Origin: Wenxinia marina DSM 24838
GTDB lineage: Bacteria; Pseudomonadota; Alphaproteobacteria; Rhodobacterales; Rhodobacteraceae
Length of the DNA stretch: 64,000 nucleotides
Direction of reading: 5' to 3'
Assembly (NCBI RefSeq): GCF_000379485.1
Contig: NZ_KB902276.1
Coordinates: forward strand, 186,001-250,000
Each line of letters starts with the position of its first letter. Position 1 is the stretch's first letter. Shown piece by piece: positions 8,295-19,366 of the stretch. The position numbers and the translations under genes are program-made. The notes beneath the pieces are model-generated. The model made no database searches. It was not told the origin of the DNA and saw only the letters and a list, made by a program, of their open reading frames with translations.

Positions 8295-8948
8295 TCACAG
8301 GCTGTCGAACTGGATTTCGGTGTCGAAGGTGCCTTCGACACGGCGGCAGTCCGTCTCGTCGAAGGCGATCGCCTCGCCGTCGGTCGGGCAGACCGTCGCC
8401 GCATAGCGCCCCGTCGCGTGCCCGTAGACCTCGTCGCCGTCCCGCTCCAGCGTCTCCAGCACCAGCGTCGCGGCCCCGGGGAGGGACTGCCAGCGGGGCC
8501 CGACGATGCTGTCCTCCTTCGTGAGCGCGACCACCGCCGCCGTCGTTTCGCCCGGCGCGAGCGACGGAAGGGTGCCGCGGACGAACAGCCAGCCACGGTC
8601 CGCCTCCGGGTCGCCGTCCGGCAGGCCCCTCAGGGACAGCTGGATGGCGCCATCCACCCGCTGCAGCCACGCCGTGGCGTCGAACGCGCCGACCGAGAAG
8701 TCGAACGTCGTCCACTCGAAGGGCCGGCCGTCCAGGCGCGCCCGCATCGTCCCCATCACCGGCCATCCGCCCTCCGGCGGACCGGGCACGAAGGTCCGGA
8801 TCACCTCCATCCCTTGCGGCCCGCCCGAGGTCGTCGTGACGAGCGTGCCGCCCTCGACCTCTTCCTCCGCGACCACCGTGCCCGGCGGCGGGACGGTTTC
8901 GGCGCAGGCGGCGAGGGCCAGGAGGGCGAGGACGAGGAAAGGGCGCAT
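8295..8948 (-). CDS. Lipoprotein, paralogue of the next exported protein
   Basis: A 217-residue lipoprotein: signal MRPFLVLALLALAAC with a lipobox (LALAAC). The mature part is beta-rich and matches the neighbouring product at 9009-9536 over most of its length: WTTFDFSVGA against WTTYDLSVGA, LPGAATLVLETLERDGD against LPGAGTLHVTSLERAGD, and ends DCRRVEGTFDTEIQFDSL against DCREVEGHFETEIRFDSM. Two Cys near the C-terminus (VCPTDG and TDCRRV) are shared. The start follows the ribosome site ctggagg. No known domain recognised; probably membrane-anchored in the periplasm or outer membrane. Confidence 0.85.
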   Translation of the reverse strand: MRPFLVLALLALAACAETVPPPGTVVAEEEVEGGTLVTTTSGGPQGMEVIRTFVPGPPEGGWPVMGTMRARLDGRPFEWTTFDFSVGAFDATAWLQRVDGAIQLSLRGLPDGDPEADRGWLFVRGTLPSLAPGETTAAVVALTKEDSIVGPRWQSLPGAATLVLETLERDGDEVYGHATGRYAATVCPTDGEAIAFDETDCRRVEGTFDTEIQFDSL

Positions 8949-9008
8949 GGAGACCTCCAGATGACGCTGCGGCATCCTGCCGCGCGGCGGTGCCCGGGCC
9001 AACCCCGG

Positions 9009-9536
9009 TCACATGCTGTCGAACCGGATTTCGGTCTCGAAATGCCCCTCGACCTCGCGGCAGTCGTTCGGGTCGCGAGTCGCCGCCTCGGGATCGCCGT
9101 CGGCGAGGCAGAAGCGGCCGGCGAAGTCGCCGCGGGCGCGGCCGTAGCCGTCGTCTCCCGCGCGCTCCAGCGACGTGACATGAAGTGTTCCGGCGCCCGG
9201 CAGCGTCTCCCACCGCAGCCCCACGAGGTCGGCGCCCACGAGGGCCAGCCTCACCTCCTCGGCCGCGCCGGGGGCGGCGTCCGGCAGCACGCCGACGAGG
9301 AGGATCCGCCCCTCGCCCGCGTCCGGTTCGCCCGGCCGGTAGCCCAGGATCGACAGGCGGACGCTCCCGGTGTCGTCGGTCATCCGGGGCGACGCGCCGG
9401 ACGCGCCGACCGAGAGGTCGTAGGTCGTCCAGAGCTGCGCCAGCCCGTCCACCTCGGCGGTGACTGTGCCCCTCTCGGACCACTCCTCGGACAGGGCGGG
9501 AGCGGCTGCGAGGCAGAGGGCGAGGGCGAGACGCAT
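9009..9536 (-). CDS. Exported protein, paralogue of the adjacent lipoprotein
   Basis: A 175-residue protein with a Sec signal (MRLALALCLAAAPALS, cleavage near ALS-E) and no lipobox Cys at the cleavage site. It shares the mature fold blocks of the 8295-8948 lipoprotein, including the two C-terminal Cys and the ending VEGHFETEIRFDSM. The pair is on the same strand, 60 bases apart, and looks like an old tandem duplication in which one copy is lipid-anchored and the other free. It is divergent from the acyl-CoA dehydrogenase gene. Function unknown. Confidence 0.83.
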   Translation of the reverse strand: MRLALALCLAAAPALSEEWSERGTVTAEVDGLAQLWTTYDLSVGASGASPRMTDDTGSVRLSILGYRPGEPDAGEGRILLVGVLPDAAPGAAEEVRLALVGADLVGLRWETLPGAGTLHVTSLERAGDDGYGRARGDFAGRFCLADGDPEAATRDPNDCREVEGHFETEIRFDSM

Positions 9537-9649
9537 GGGGCACCTGTGGCGAAGCACGCCCCCTTGAACCCGCTGCCGCCACGTCGCGCAAGGGCGCAGT
9601 CTGGCCGCGGTGCGCCTGCCTGCGCATACTCGGCCCCGGAGGTGACCCC

Positions 9650-11251
9650 ATGGCCCAACCCGTCTCCGACCTCGGCACGCACGAGGTGACGAACCAGCCG
9701 GGTCCGCGCCCGGCCGTCGACCCGTGGGCGGCGGACCCGGTCCTGCGCGCCCACGCCGCCGCCGCAGGCGGTGAGGACGCTCCGCTCGCCGCGCTCGGCC
9801 GGCGGATCGTGGAGACGGACGCGATGGCCCTCGGCGAGGCGGCGCGCCGCGTCCCGCCCGAACTGGTCCAGTTCGACCGCGCCGGCCGCCGCCTCGACGA
9901 GGTCCGCTTTCACCCGGCGTACCACGACCTCATGGCGCTGGGGCTGGAGGCCGGCTACGCCGCCGGCCCGTGGCGCGGCGGGCGGCACGCGACGCACGCG
10001 GCGATGGTGTACCTGATGACCGGCGTGGAGCCGGGCGTCTGCTGCCCGATGACCATGACCTACGCCGCCGTCCCGGCGCTGCGCACCGACGCGGACGTCG
10101 CCGCGGTGTGGGAGCCGCCGATGACAGCCGCTGCCTACGACCCGCGCGCCGTGCCGGTCGGCGACAAGCGCGGCGCGACCCTCGGCATGGCGATGACCGA
10201 GAAGCAGGGCGGTTCCGACGTCCGCGCCAACGCCACGACGGCCGAGCCGGACGGGCGAGGCTACCGCCTCACCGGGCACAAGTGGTTCTGCTCCGCGCCG
10301 ATGTCCGACGGGTTCCTGACGCTGGCGCAGGCGCCCGGAGGCCTGACCTGCTTCCTCGTGCCGCGCTGGCTGCCGGACGGGGCGCGCAACGGCATCCGCC
10401 TGATGCGGCTGAAGGACAAGCTCGGCAACCGCGCCAACGCCTCGGCCGAGATCGAGTATATCCGCGCCTTCGCCCACCGCCTCGGCGAGGAGGGGCAGGG
10501 CGTGCGCACCATCATCCGCATGGTGCACCACACCCGCCTCGACACCGCGATCGCGCCCGCGGGACTGATGCGCTGGGCGCTGGCCGAGGCGCTGCACTGG
10601 TGCGAGGGGCGGACCGCCTTCCAGAAGCGGCTGATCGACCAGCCGCTCATGCGGACCGTCCTTGCCGATCTCGCGCTCGACTGGGAGGGGGCGCTGGCGC
10701 TGGGGATGCGCGTCGCGGCCGCGTTCGACGACGAAGGGCAGGGGCCGTTCGCCCGCGTCGCGGTGGCGCTGGCCAAGTTCCTCGCCAACAAGAGGGCGGT
10801 GCCGGTGATTGGCGAGGCGATGGAGGTGCTGGGCGGCATGGGCTACGTCGAGGACACGCCGCTGCCGATGCTCTACCGCGAGGCGCCGCTCAACGGCATC
10901 TGGGAAGGGTCGGGCAACGTGATCTGCCTCGACATCCTGCGCACCCTGGGGCGCGAGCCGGCCGCCCGCGACGCGCTCGAGGCCGAGCTGGCCGAGGCGC
11001 GGCCAGCCAGCCTCGCCTACGGCACCGCGCTGTCGGAGTTCCAGGCCCGGTGGCCCGGCCTGCCCGACGAGGCGGAGGCCCGCGCCTGGGCCGAGCGGCT
11101 GGCGACCCTCCTGACTGCGGCGGTGCTGCTAAGGACGTCGCCCGTGGGAGAGGCCTACGCAGCCTCGCGCCTGGGCGAGCGGGGCCTGGTGCCGGGCGCG
11201 GTGCATCTGGACGCCGGGCCGATCCTGGCGCGATTGACGGGCGCCGCCTAA
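9650..11251 (+). CDS. AidB-like acyl-CoA dehydrogenase
   Basis: A 533-residue FAD-dependent acyl-CoA dehydrogenase of the long AidB-like branch. Diagnostic blocks: GMAMTEKQGGSDVRAN (flavin region), FCSAPMSDGFL, and YREAPLNGIWEGSGNV, the conserved C-terminal block of AidB-type proteins. It is an isovaleryl-CoA dehydrogenase relative; AidB itself is linked to alkylation damage, but substrate cannot be assigned here. The ATG at 9650 follows ggaggtgacccc. The last 26 codons belong to the first unit of a 121-bp tandem repeat, so the C-terminal tail is copied downstream three times outside the gene. Confidence 0.9.
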   Translation: MAQPVSDLGTHEVTNQPGPRPAVDPWAADPVLRAHAAAAGGEDAPLAALGRRIVETDAMALGEAARRVPPELVQFDRAGRRLDEVRFHPAYHDLMALGLEAGYAAGPWRGGRHATHAAMVYLMTGVEPGVCCPMTMTYAAVPALRTDADVAAVWEPPMTAAAYDPRAVPVGDKRGATLGMAMTEKQGGSDVRANATTAEPDGRGYRLTGHKWFCSAPMSDGFLTLAQAPGGLTCFLVPRWLPDGARNGIRLMRLKDKLGNRANASAEIEYIRAFAHRLGEEGQGVRTIIRMVHHTRLDTAIAPAGLMRWALAEALHWCEGRTAFQKRLIDQPLMRTVLADLALDWEGALALGMRVAAAFDDEGQGPFARVAVALAKFLANKRAVPVIGEAMEVLGGMGYVEDTPLPMLYREAPLNGIWEGSGNVICLDILRTLGREPAARDALEAELAEARPASLAYGTALSEFQARWPGLPDEAEARAWAERLATLLTAAVLLRTSPVGEAYAASRLGERGLVPGAVHLDAGPILARLTGAA

Positions 11252-11657
11252 GCGGCCGTCGCTTCCCGCCAGCATACCGCCCCGGGCTCGACCCGGCGAG
11301 CGGGGCCTGGTGCCGGGCGCGGTGCGTCTGGACGCCGGGCCGATCCTGGCGCGATTGACGGGCGCCGCCTAAGCGGCCGTCGCTTCCCGCCAGCATACCG
11401 CCCCGGGCTCGACCCGGCGAGCGGGGCCTGGTGCCGGGCGCGGTGCGTCTGGACGCCGGGCCGATCCTGGCGCGATTGACGGGCGCCGCCTAAGCGGCCG
11501 TTGCTTCCCGCCAGCATACCGCCCCGGGATTGACCCGGCGAGCGGGGCCTGGTGCCGGGCGCGGTGCATCTGGACGCCGGGCCGATCCTGGCGAGGTTGA
11601 CGGGCGTCGCGTAAGCGGCCGTCGCTTCCCGCCAGCATACCGCCCCGGGCTTGACCC
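11174..11657. repeat. 121-bp tandem repeat, four units, duplicating the 3' end of the acyl-CoA dehydrogenase gene
   Basis: Four units of exactly 121 bp at 11174-11294, 11295-11415, 11416-11536 and 11537-11657. Each begins ggcgagcggggcctggtgcc, carries the last codons of the dehydrogenase (ending ARLTGAA-stop), then the intergenic cttcccgccagcataccgcc and a cccgggctcgacccgg palindrome. Units 2 and 3 differ from unit 1 by a few substitutions (gtgcgtctgg for gtgcatctgg); unit 4 has gtgcatctgg, gaggttgacgggcgtcgcg and a ttgacccgg end. The 464 bases between the dehydrogenase and pgm hold nothing else; no gene is apparent. The period is not a multiple of three, and each copy ends in a stop. Confidence 0.95.
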
Positions 11658-11715
11658 GGGGCCTCACGCCAAGCTGGACGAGATATCCCGGGAGCCTCGC
11701 GACAGAGACCTGTCC

Positions 11716-13392
<1,677 letters not shown>

Positions 13393-15477
13393 TCAGCCCT
13401 GCGCTTCCTGCACCAGCACGGCGACGGAATTCGCGGCCACGCGGATGCGCCGGCCCACCGGGCGCGGCACTCGCGGCATCTGCACGGTGTCGACGTGGCG
13501 CACCCAGTGCCGGTTCCGGCTGGGATCGGGCAACGTCACGAAAAGCCCCGCGCCGGCATTGAACACGGCAAAGATGCCATACTCCAGCACCGCATATTCG
13601 GGGGTGCCCCGCGCGGTGCGGATCTCGGCGCAGACGTAGCGCAGATCGGGGTTCGACCAGTCCGCGTCGGTCATCGGCCGGCCATCGGCGCGCCACCAGA
13701 ACAGGTCCGGCTTGCCGTCGACGAGGCGGGCCATCGAATGCAGGAACCGCTTCTGCCGCAGGACCGGATGCTCGCGCCGGAAGCGGATCATCGTGGCGCA
13801 GAAGTCGAGGAACTCCTCGTCGGCATTGTCCCAGTCGATCCAGCCGGTCGGGTTGTCCTGCGCGTAGGCGTTGTTGTTGCCGGACTGGCTGTTGCCGATC
13901 TCGTCGCCGCCGAGGATCATCGGCGTGCCCTGGCTGAGCAGGAGCGTCGCCATCATGTTGCGCCGCCGCAGCGCCCGGGCGGCGAGGATCGCGTGGTCCG
14001 TCGTCGGCCCCTCGACGCCCATGTTGTCCGAGGCGTTGTCGGAATGACCGTCGCGGTTGTCCTCGCCGTTCGCCTCGTTGTGCTTCTCGTTGTAGGACAC
14101 CACGTCCGCGAGGGTGAAGCCGTCGTGCGCGGTCACGAAGTTGACCGACGCGGTGGCGGGCCGGCTGTCGTGGTCGAACCGCTGCGCGCTGCCGGCGAGG
14201 CGGGTGGACAGCTTGCGGTGCATCCCCGCCTCGCCCTTCCAGAACCGGCGCACCTGGTCGCGGAACTTGTCGTTCCACTCGGCGAAGGGGTTGGGGAAGG
14301 CGCCCAGCTGGTAGCCGCCGGGCCCGACGTCCCACGGCTCGGCGATCAGCTTCGCCCGCTGCAGTACCGGATCCTGGCGGATTGCCTGGAAGAACGGCGC
14401 GTCCCGGTGAAAGCCGTCGTTCAGCCGCCCCAGTGTCGTTGCGAGGTCGAAGCGGAAGCCGTCGACGTGGAACGTCTCGACCCAGTAGCGCAGGGAATCC
14501 ATGACCATCCGCATGACCTGCGGGTGGTCCATGTTCAGCGTGTTCCCGGTGCCGGTGTCGTTGATGTAGTAGCGCGGCGTCTCGGCCAGGCGGTAGTAGC
14601 TGGCATTGTCGAGGCCGCGGAACGACAGGGTGGGGCCGAGATGGCTGCCCTCGGAGGTGTGGTTGTAGACCACGTCGAGGATCACCTCGATGCCCGCGGC
14701 ATGCAGGCGCGCCACCGTCTGCTGCAACTCGGCGATGCGGCCGTGGCGCAGGTAGCGCGGGTCGGGGGCGAAGAACCCGTGGGTCATGTAGCCCCAGTAG
14801 TTCGTCAGGCCCTTCTCGATCAGCCAGCGGTCGTTGAGGAACGCCTGCACCGGCAGCAGCTCGATCGCGGTGACGCCGAGCTTCAGCAGGTGCTCGATCA
14901 CCGGCTCGGACGCGAGGCCGAGGAAGGTGCCGCGGTCCTCGACGTCGTGCCGGCCCATCGTCAGGCCCTTGACGTGCGCCTCGTAGATCACCGTGTCGGT
15001 CCACGGCGTCTCGGGGCTCCGCTCGGCGCCCCAGGAGTAGGCGGGATCCACGACGATGCACTTGGGCATGTAGCGGGCGCTGTCGCGGGTGTCGTAGGTC
15101 AGGTCCTGGTGCCGCGACTTCACCTCGTAGCCCATCAGCGCGTCGTGCCAGTACGGATGGCCCGTCAGCTGCTTGGCGTAGGGATCGAGCAGCAGCTTGT
15201 GCGGGTTGAACCGGTGTCCCTCGTCCGGGCGGTAGGGCCCGTGGGCGCGAAAGCCGTAGCGCTGCCCCGGCGTGATTCCCGGCAGCCAGCCGTGCCAGAT
15301 GTGGCCCGTCCGCTCGGGCAGGTCGATCAGCAGGTACTCGTTCCCGCCGCGGTCGAACAGCGACAGGATCATCCGCGTCGCGTTCTGCGAGAAGACGGCG
15401 AAGTTCACGCCCTCGCCGTCGAAGGCCGCCCCCAGCGGGTAGGGGCGCCCGGGCCTGATCGCGATGTTGCCGGTCAT
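13393..15477 (-). CDS. glgX: Glycogen debranching enzyme (GH13)
   Basis: Hydrolyses alpha-1,6 branches left on phosphorylase-trimmed glycogen. The 694-residue protein has an N-terminal carbohydrate-binding-like beta domain (GAAFDGEGVNFAVFSQNA), the GH13 barrel motifs DVVYNHT, DGFRFDLATTLGR (nucleophile Asp), AEPWD and VTAHDGFTL, and a C-terminal beta domain. Length matches GlgX. Its start codon directly abuts the glgA reading frame (stop of glgX order aside, the two coding regions are contiguous with no spacer), so the two are translationally linked. Confidence 0.95.
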   Translation of the reverse strand: MTGNIAIRPGRPYPLGAAFDGEGVNFAVFSQNATRMILSLFDRGGNEYLLIDLPERTGHIWHGWLPGITPGQRYGFRAHGPYRPDEGHRFNPHKLLLDPYAKQLTGHPYWHDALMGYEVKSRHQDLTYDTRDSARYMPKCIVVDPAYSWGAERSPETPWTDTVIYEAHVKGLTMGRHDVEDRGTFLGLASEPVIEHLLKLGVTAIELLPVQAFLNDRWLIEKGLTNYWGYMTHGFFAPDPRYLRHGRIAELQQTVARLHAAGIEVILDVVYNHTSEGSHLGPTLSFRGLDNASYYRLAETPRYYINDTGTGNTLNMDHPQVMRMVMDSLRYWVETFHVDGFRFDLATTLGRLNDGFHRDAPFFQAIRQDPVLQRAKLIAEPWDVGPGGYQLGAFPNPFAEWNDKFRDQVRRFWKGEAGMHRKLSTRLAGSAQRFDHDSRPATASVNFVTAHDGFTLADVVSYNEKHNEANGEDNRDGHSDNASDNMGVEGPTTDHAILAARALRRRNMMATLLLSQGTPMILGGDEIGNSQSGNNNAYAQDNPTGWIDWDNADEEFLDFCATMIRFRREHPVLRQKRFLHSMARLVDGKPDLFWWRADGRPMTDADWSNPDLRYVCAEIRTARGTPEYAVLEYGIFAVFNAGAGLFVTLPDPSRNRHWVRHVDTVQMPRVPRPVGRRIRVAANSVAVLVQEAQG

Positions 15478-16899
15478 TCAGCCCCTGTGGAGGAGGTCCC
15501 TGTAGAGGGCGGCATAGGCGGCGGCGGAGCCGTCCCATCCCACGGGGGACTTCATCGCGTTCTTTTGCATCCGGGTAAATGCCCGTGCGTCGGCGAAAAG
15601 CTCGCAGAGGCGCGACAGTGCGTTTCTGAGCGCATCCACCGTCACGGGATGAAACTGCAGGCCGGTCGCGCATCCGGCGGCGAGGGCGGCGGGCGAGGCG
15701 TTGATGACGGTGTCGGCGAGGCCGCCGGTCAGGGCGACGACCGGGACGGTGCCGTAGCGCAGGCCGTAGAGCTGGGTCAGGCCGCACGGCTCGAACCGCG
15801 AGGGGACGAGGATCGCGTCGCCGCCGGCGATCATCCGGTGCGACAGCGCCTCGTCATAGCCGATGCGGACCGCGACGTTCGGATCGCGGGCGGCGTTGAG
15901 GAACGCGCTCTCCAGCCCCCGGTCGCCGGAACCGAGGAGGGCGAGCTGGCCGCCGCAGGCGAGCAGGGTCGGCAGCGCCTGAAGCAGCAGGTCGAGGCCC
16001 TTCTGCTCGGACAGGCGCGAGACGACGACGCAGAGTGGCCCGTCCGACGGCGGCAGGCCCAACTCCTCGCGCAGGGCGTCGCGGTTGCGGGTCTTGCCGC
16101 GGGGGTCGGCATAAGCGTGGATCGCGGGATCGTCGGCGGGGTTCCAGGCGGTCTCGTCGATGCCGTTCAGGATGCCGCTCAGCGCGCCGCGCCGCGTCCG
16201 CATCAGCCCGTCGAAGCCCATGCCGAACTCCGGTGTCGTCAGCTCGTACGCGTAGGTCGGCGAGACGGTGGTGAGGCGGGTGGCGCCGATCAGTCCGGCC
16301 TTCAGCGCCGAGACGCGGCCCCACGCCTCGTAGCCGTCCGGATGGAAGCGGCCGGGATCGAGGCGGAGATCGGGGATCAGCGCGGGATCGGCCGAGCCGT
16401 GGAAGGCCATGTTGTGGATCGTCAGGACGGTCGGCGTCGCGAGATGCCGGTCGCGCAGGTATTCCGGCACCAGCCCCGCCTGCCAGTCGTGCAGGTGCAG
16501 GACGTCCGGCCGCCACTCGCCCACGCCCTCGGCCGCGATACGGGCGGCGGTCCAGCACAGGGCCGCGAATCGCTGCGGGTTGTCCGGCCAGTCCCGGCCG
16601 TCGGGTCCGAGGTAGATGCTGCCGGGCCGGTCGTAGAGGTGCGGCGCCTCCAGCACGTAGACCTGCTCGTGCGGGGCGCGGACGGACAGGACGCGGGCCG
16701 GCCCGCCGAAGAGGTCGTCGTCGCTGAGGACGTCGACCTCCGCCTGCGTCGCCTTCATCACGGCGGGGTAGCCGGGCAGGAGGACGCGCATCTCCACGCC
16801 CTGCGGCGCCAGCGCGGCGGGCAGGGCGCCCACGACGTCGGCGAGGCCGCCGGTCTTGATGAGCGGCACGCATTCGGACGCGACCGAGAGGACCTTCAT
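15478..16899 (-). CDS. glgA: Glycogen synthase (GT5)
   Basis: Adds glucose from ADP-glucose to the growing alpha-1,4 glucan. 473 residues. The N-terminal ADP-glucose motif appears as KTGGLADVVGALP (about residues 15-27), and the C-terminal GT-B half has VVSRLSEQKGLDLL and the ExxxE-like SRFEPCGLTQLYGLRYG block. It lies four bases downstream of glgC. Together with glgC and glgX it forms a complete make-and-trim set, although no glgB (branching) or glgP (phosphorylase) gene is in the window. Confidence 0.96.
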   Translation of the reverse strand: MKVLSVASECVPLIKTGGLADVVGALPAALAPQGVEMRVLLPGYPAVMKATQAEVDVLSDDDLFGGPARVLSVRAPHEQVYVLEAPHLYDRPGSIYLGPDGRDWPDNPQRFAALCWTAARIAAEGVGEWRPDVLHLHDWQAGLVPEYLRDRHLATPTVLTIHNMAFHGSADPALIPDLRLDPGRFHPDGYEAWGRVSALKAGLIGATRLTTVSPTYAYELTTPEFGMGFDGLMRTRRGALSGILNGIDETAWNPADDPAIHAYADPRGKTRNRDALREELGLPPSDGPLCVVVSRLSEQKGLDLLLQALPTLLACGGQLALLGSGDRGLESAFLNAARDPNVAVRIGYDEALSHRMIAGGDAILVPSRFEPCGLTQLYGLRYGTVPVVALTGGLADTVINASPAALAAGCATGLQFHPVTVDALRNALSRLCELFADARAFTRMQKNAMKSPVGWDGSAAAYAALYRDLLHRG

Positions 16900-16903
16900 G
16901 GCC

Positions 16904-18160
16904 TCACCGCGCCGCCAGCCACTTGTCCACCATCGGCTGCGTGATGAGGGTCGTGCCCTTCTCGGACACGCGGAAGAATTTCGCGTCCTCCGTCGGGTCC
17001 TCGCCCACCACGAGCCCCTCGGGGATCGTCACGCCGGAATCGATCACCACCTTGCGCAGCCGGGCGGACCGGCTCACCACCACACGCGGCAGGACGACCG
17101 CATGGTCGAGGACGGCGTAGGAATTGGTGTGGACGTTGGTGAAGAGGAGCGAATTGCGCACCTCGGTGCCCGAGATGATGCACCCGCCGGACACCATGGA
17201 CGAGATGGCCATGCCGCGGCGATCCCGCTCGTCATGGATGAACTTGGCGGGCGGCACGCTCTCGGAATAGGTCCAGATCGGCCATTGCCGGTCCCACAGG
17301 TCGAGGTCGGGGGCGAAATCGGTGAGGTCGATGTTCGCCTGCCAGAAGGCGTCGACCGTGCCCACGTCCTTCCAGTAGGCCGGCGCGCCCTCGTCGCGGA
17401 CGCAGCTGTCGTCGAAGCGGTGCGCCATCGCGTTGCCGCCACGCACGATGTCGGGGATCAGGTCGTTGCCGAAATCGTGGGACGAGGCGTCGTTCGCACC
17501 GTCCTTCAGCAGCAGCTCTCGCAGGTACTTCCACGAGAAGACGTAGATGCCCATGGAGGCGAGCGCGACGTCGGGATCGTCGGGCGTGCCGGGCGGGTCG
17601 GCGGGCTTTTCCAGGAAGTCGGTGATCCGGCCGCTCGCGTCGGTGGCCATCACGCCGAAGGCGGTCGCCTCCATCCGCGGCACGGTCAGGCAGCCGATGG
17701 TCACGTCGGCGCCCGACTCGACGTGCTGCCGCAGCATCACCTCGTAGTCCATCTTGTAGATGTGGTCGCCAGCCAGAACGATGATGTAGTCGACGTCGTA
17801 GCTGTCGACGATGTCGATGTTCTGGGTCACCGCGTCCGCTGTCCCGCGGTACCAGTCCTCGCCGCCCAGGCGCTGGCTCGCCGGCATGATGTCGAGGAAC
17901 TCGTTCCGCTCCGCCCGGAAGAAGTTCCAGCCGCGCTGGACGTGGCGGATCAGGCTGTGGGCCTTGTACTGGGTCGCGACGGCCATCTTCCGGATCCCGC
18001 TGTTCATCGCGTTCGACAGGGCGAAGTCGATGATCCGGGTCTTGCCGCCGAAATAGACGGCCGGCTTGACGCGGCGGTCCGTCAGCTCCCTCAGCCGCGA
18101 GCCGCGGCCTCCGGCCAGCACGAACGCCATCGAGCGCTGCGTCAGTCTGCGATTCTCCAT
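16904..18160 (-). CDS. glgC: Glucose-1-phosphate adenylyltransferase
   Basis: Makes ADP-glucose from glucose 1-phosphate and ATP, the committed and normally allosterically controlled step of glycogen synthesis. The 418-residue protein begins [23 protein letters not shown] (nucleotide-binding loop AGGRGSRL) and keeps [17 protein letters not shown], the GTADAVTQN and [10 protein letters not shown] catalytic blocks, and a C-terminal left-handed helix. The start at 18160 is chosen because of an excellent ribosome site (ggaggag) eight bases upstream; a longer frame to 18238 adds poorly conserved sequence. First gene of the glg-pgm operon. Confidence 0.95.
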   Translation of the reverse strand: MENRRLTQRSMAFVLAGGRGSRLRELTDRRVKPAVYFGGKTRIIDFALSNAMNSGIRKMAVATQYKAHSLIRHVQRGWNFFRAERNEFLDIMPASQRLGGEDWYRGTADAVTQNIDIVDSYDVDYIIVLAGDHIYKMDYEVMLRQHVESGADVTIGCLTVPRMEATAFGVMATDASGRITDFLEKPADPPGTPDDPDVALASMGIYVFSWKYLRELLLKDGANDASSHDFGNDLIPDIVRGGNAMAHRFDDSCVRDEGAPAYWKDVGTVDAFWQANIDLTDFAPDLDLWDRQWPIWTYSESVPPAKFIHDERDRRGMAISSMVSGGCIISGTEVRNSLLFTNVHTNSYAVLDHAVVLPRVVVSRSARLRKVVIDSGVTIPEGLVVGEDPTEDAKFFRVSEKGTTLITQPMVDKWLAAR

Positions 18161-18394
18161 GCCCCTCTCCTCCCTCTTGCCCATAGGCGGCGGGGCCGCG
18201 GTCCGGTCCCCCATCCTGCCCGCCTCCCGCCGCGTCACGCAAGCCGCGTTGCGGCGTAACGGATTGAATAAAGGAGGGTAGGGCGGCGCGGCACTTGTCC
18301 AGAGGGGCGGGGGCGGGGCGGGTGTCGGAACGGAGCGGCGCCCCCTGTTCGATCGGGTGCTGGCCCATACGGACCGCCCCGCCCGGATTCAGCC

Positions 18395-18546
18395 GCGCAA
18401 GCGGCCCGGGCAGCGGATGGCCGCCCCCCGGCCAGCCGCTTCCGCAGCGTCGCGCAACGCTTGCAGAAGGTCCGGAGGTGGCAGGACAAACCTCGGAAAA
18501 TCACTGTCCGGAGCGGCTGACCGCAGCCATCCGCTGCCCTCCGATG
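18395..18546. repeat. 152-bp dispersed intergenic repeat, copy A, with hairpin
   Basis: This copy matches 58361-58512 with equal overall length. The first 51 bases (18395-18445) differ at about five positions and contain the hairpin AGCGGATGGCC - gcccccc - GGCCAGCCGCT. A second conserved block lies at 18511-18546 (gagcggctgaccgcagccat onward); the middle is diverged. The region 18161-18602 upstream of glgC has no gene I can support; besides this repeat it holds the glgC leader (aataaaggagggtagg at about 18268). Confidence 0.7.
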
Positions 18547-18602
18547 GCGAAACAGCGTAACGCCGAGGGCTCCGGGGTCGGCTGTGGTGCCGAGCTGTCC
18601 CC

Positions 18603-19229
18603 CTACCGCAGCAGGTAATCCGCCGCGAGCCGCCGCTCGATCACCCGGCGGGCGTTGACGAGGTCGTTGCCCTCGGCCCGGCGGGTGGCGGCGGCGCGGC
18701 TGAAATTGTGGCTCAGCCAGCGCTGGATCAGGCGGGCGCGCAGCTCGGGAACCTCGACGTCGAGGTAGGCCGAGACGTCCCACATGTCCCACAGGTCGGA
18801 CCAGGGGTCCTCGTCGAGGAGCAGGTAGTTCCCCTCCACCACCACCACCGAGCAGTCGCGGCCCACCACCTGCGCCCCGGCGATCGCGATGTCGCGGGCG
18901 CGGTCGAAGACCGGCGCGTACACCGCCTCGCCCGCCTTGATGCGGCGGATCATCGCGACGAAGCCTGCGGCGTCGAACGTCTCGGGCGCGCCCTTGCGGC
19001 CCCGGATGCCACGGGCGTCGAGGATCGCGTTGTCGAGGTGGAAGCCGTCCATCGAGACGACGACGGTCGGCACCTTCTGCAGGTTCAGCCGGTGCGCCAG
19101 TTCCGCCGCGAGCGTCGACTTGCCCGATCCCGGCGCACCGGCGATCGCCACGACCTGCCGCGGCACCTCGTCCCGCAGCTCGTGGATGCGGTCCGACAGG
19201 ACGTTCACCTGATGCGTGACGTTCATCAA
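18603..19229 (-). CDS. P-loop kinase of the phosphoribulokinase/uridine kinase superfamily
   Basis: A 208-residue cytosolic protein with a Walker A loop GAPGSGKST (about residues 30-38), a substrate-side motif SMDGFHLDNA, and VVVVEGNYLLLDEDPWSDL, the pattern of small PRK/Udk-like kinases. The DGFH element and the WxxLWDxWD-like region are shared with kinases annotated as fructose or nucleoside kinases next to sugar transporters (FrcK-like), but no transporter is nearby, so the substrate is left open. It sits alone on the minus strand, between the glg operon and hom. Confidence 0.8.
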   Translation of the reverse strand: MMNVTHQVNVLSDRIHELRDEVPRQVVAIAGAPGSGKSTLAAELAHRLNLQKVPTVVVSMDGFHLDNAILDARGIRGRKGAPETFDAAGFVAMIRRIKAGEAVYAPVFDRARDIAIAGAQVVGRDCSVVVVEGNYLLLDEDPWSDLWDMWDVSAYLDVEVPELRARLIQRWLSHNFSRAAATRRAEGNDLVNARRVIERRLAADYLLR

Positions 19230-19366
19230 AACGCGGCCCCTGCTCAGGCCGGTTCGAACTCTGTCTCCGGCTCTTTGGGTCCCGTCATATACGCCACGGC
19301 GTCCGACTTCGAATGATTTCTGGCTTCGGAGCTGTTTGAAGCAGGATCGAGACAGGGCTCTGCCCC

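Noticed and set aside
11174-11657. CRISPR array or satellite at the tandem repeats
   Set aside because: Units are 121 bp, contiguous, contain coding sequence and have no spacers.
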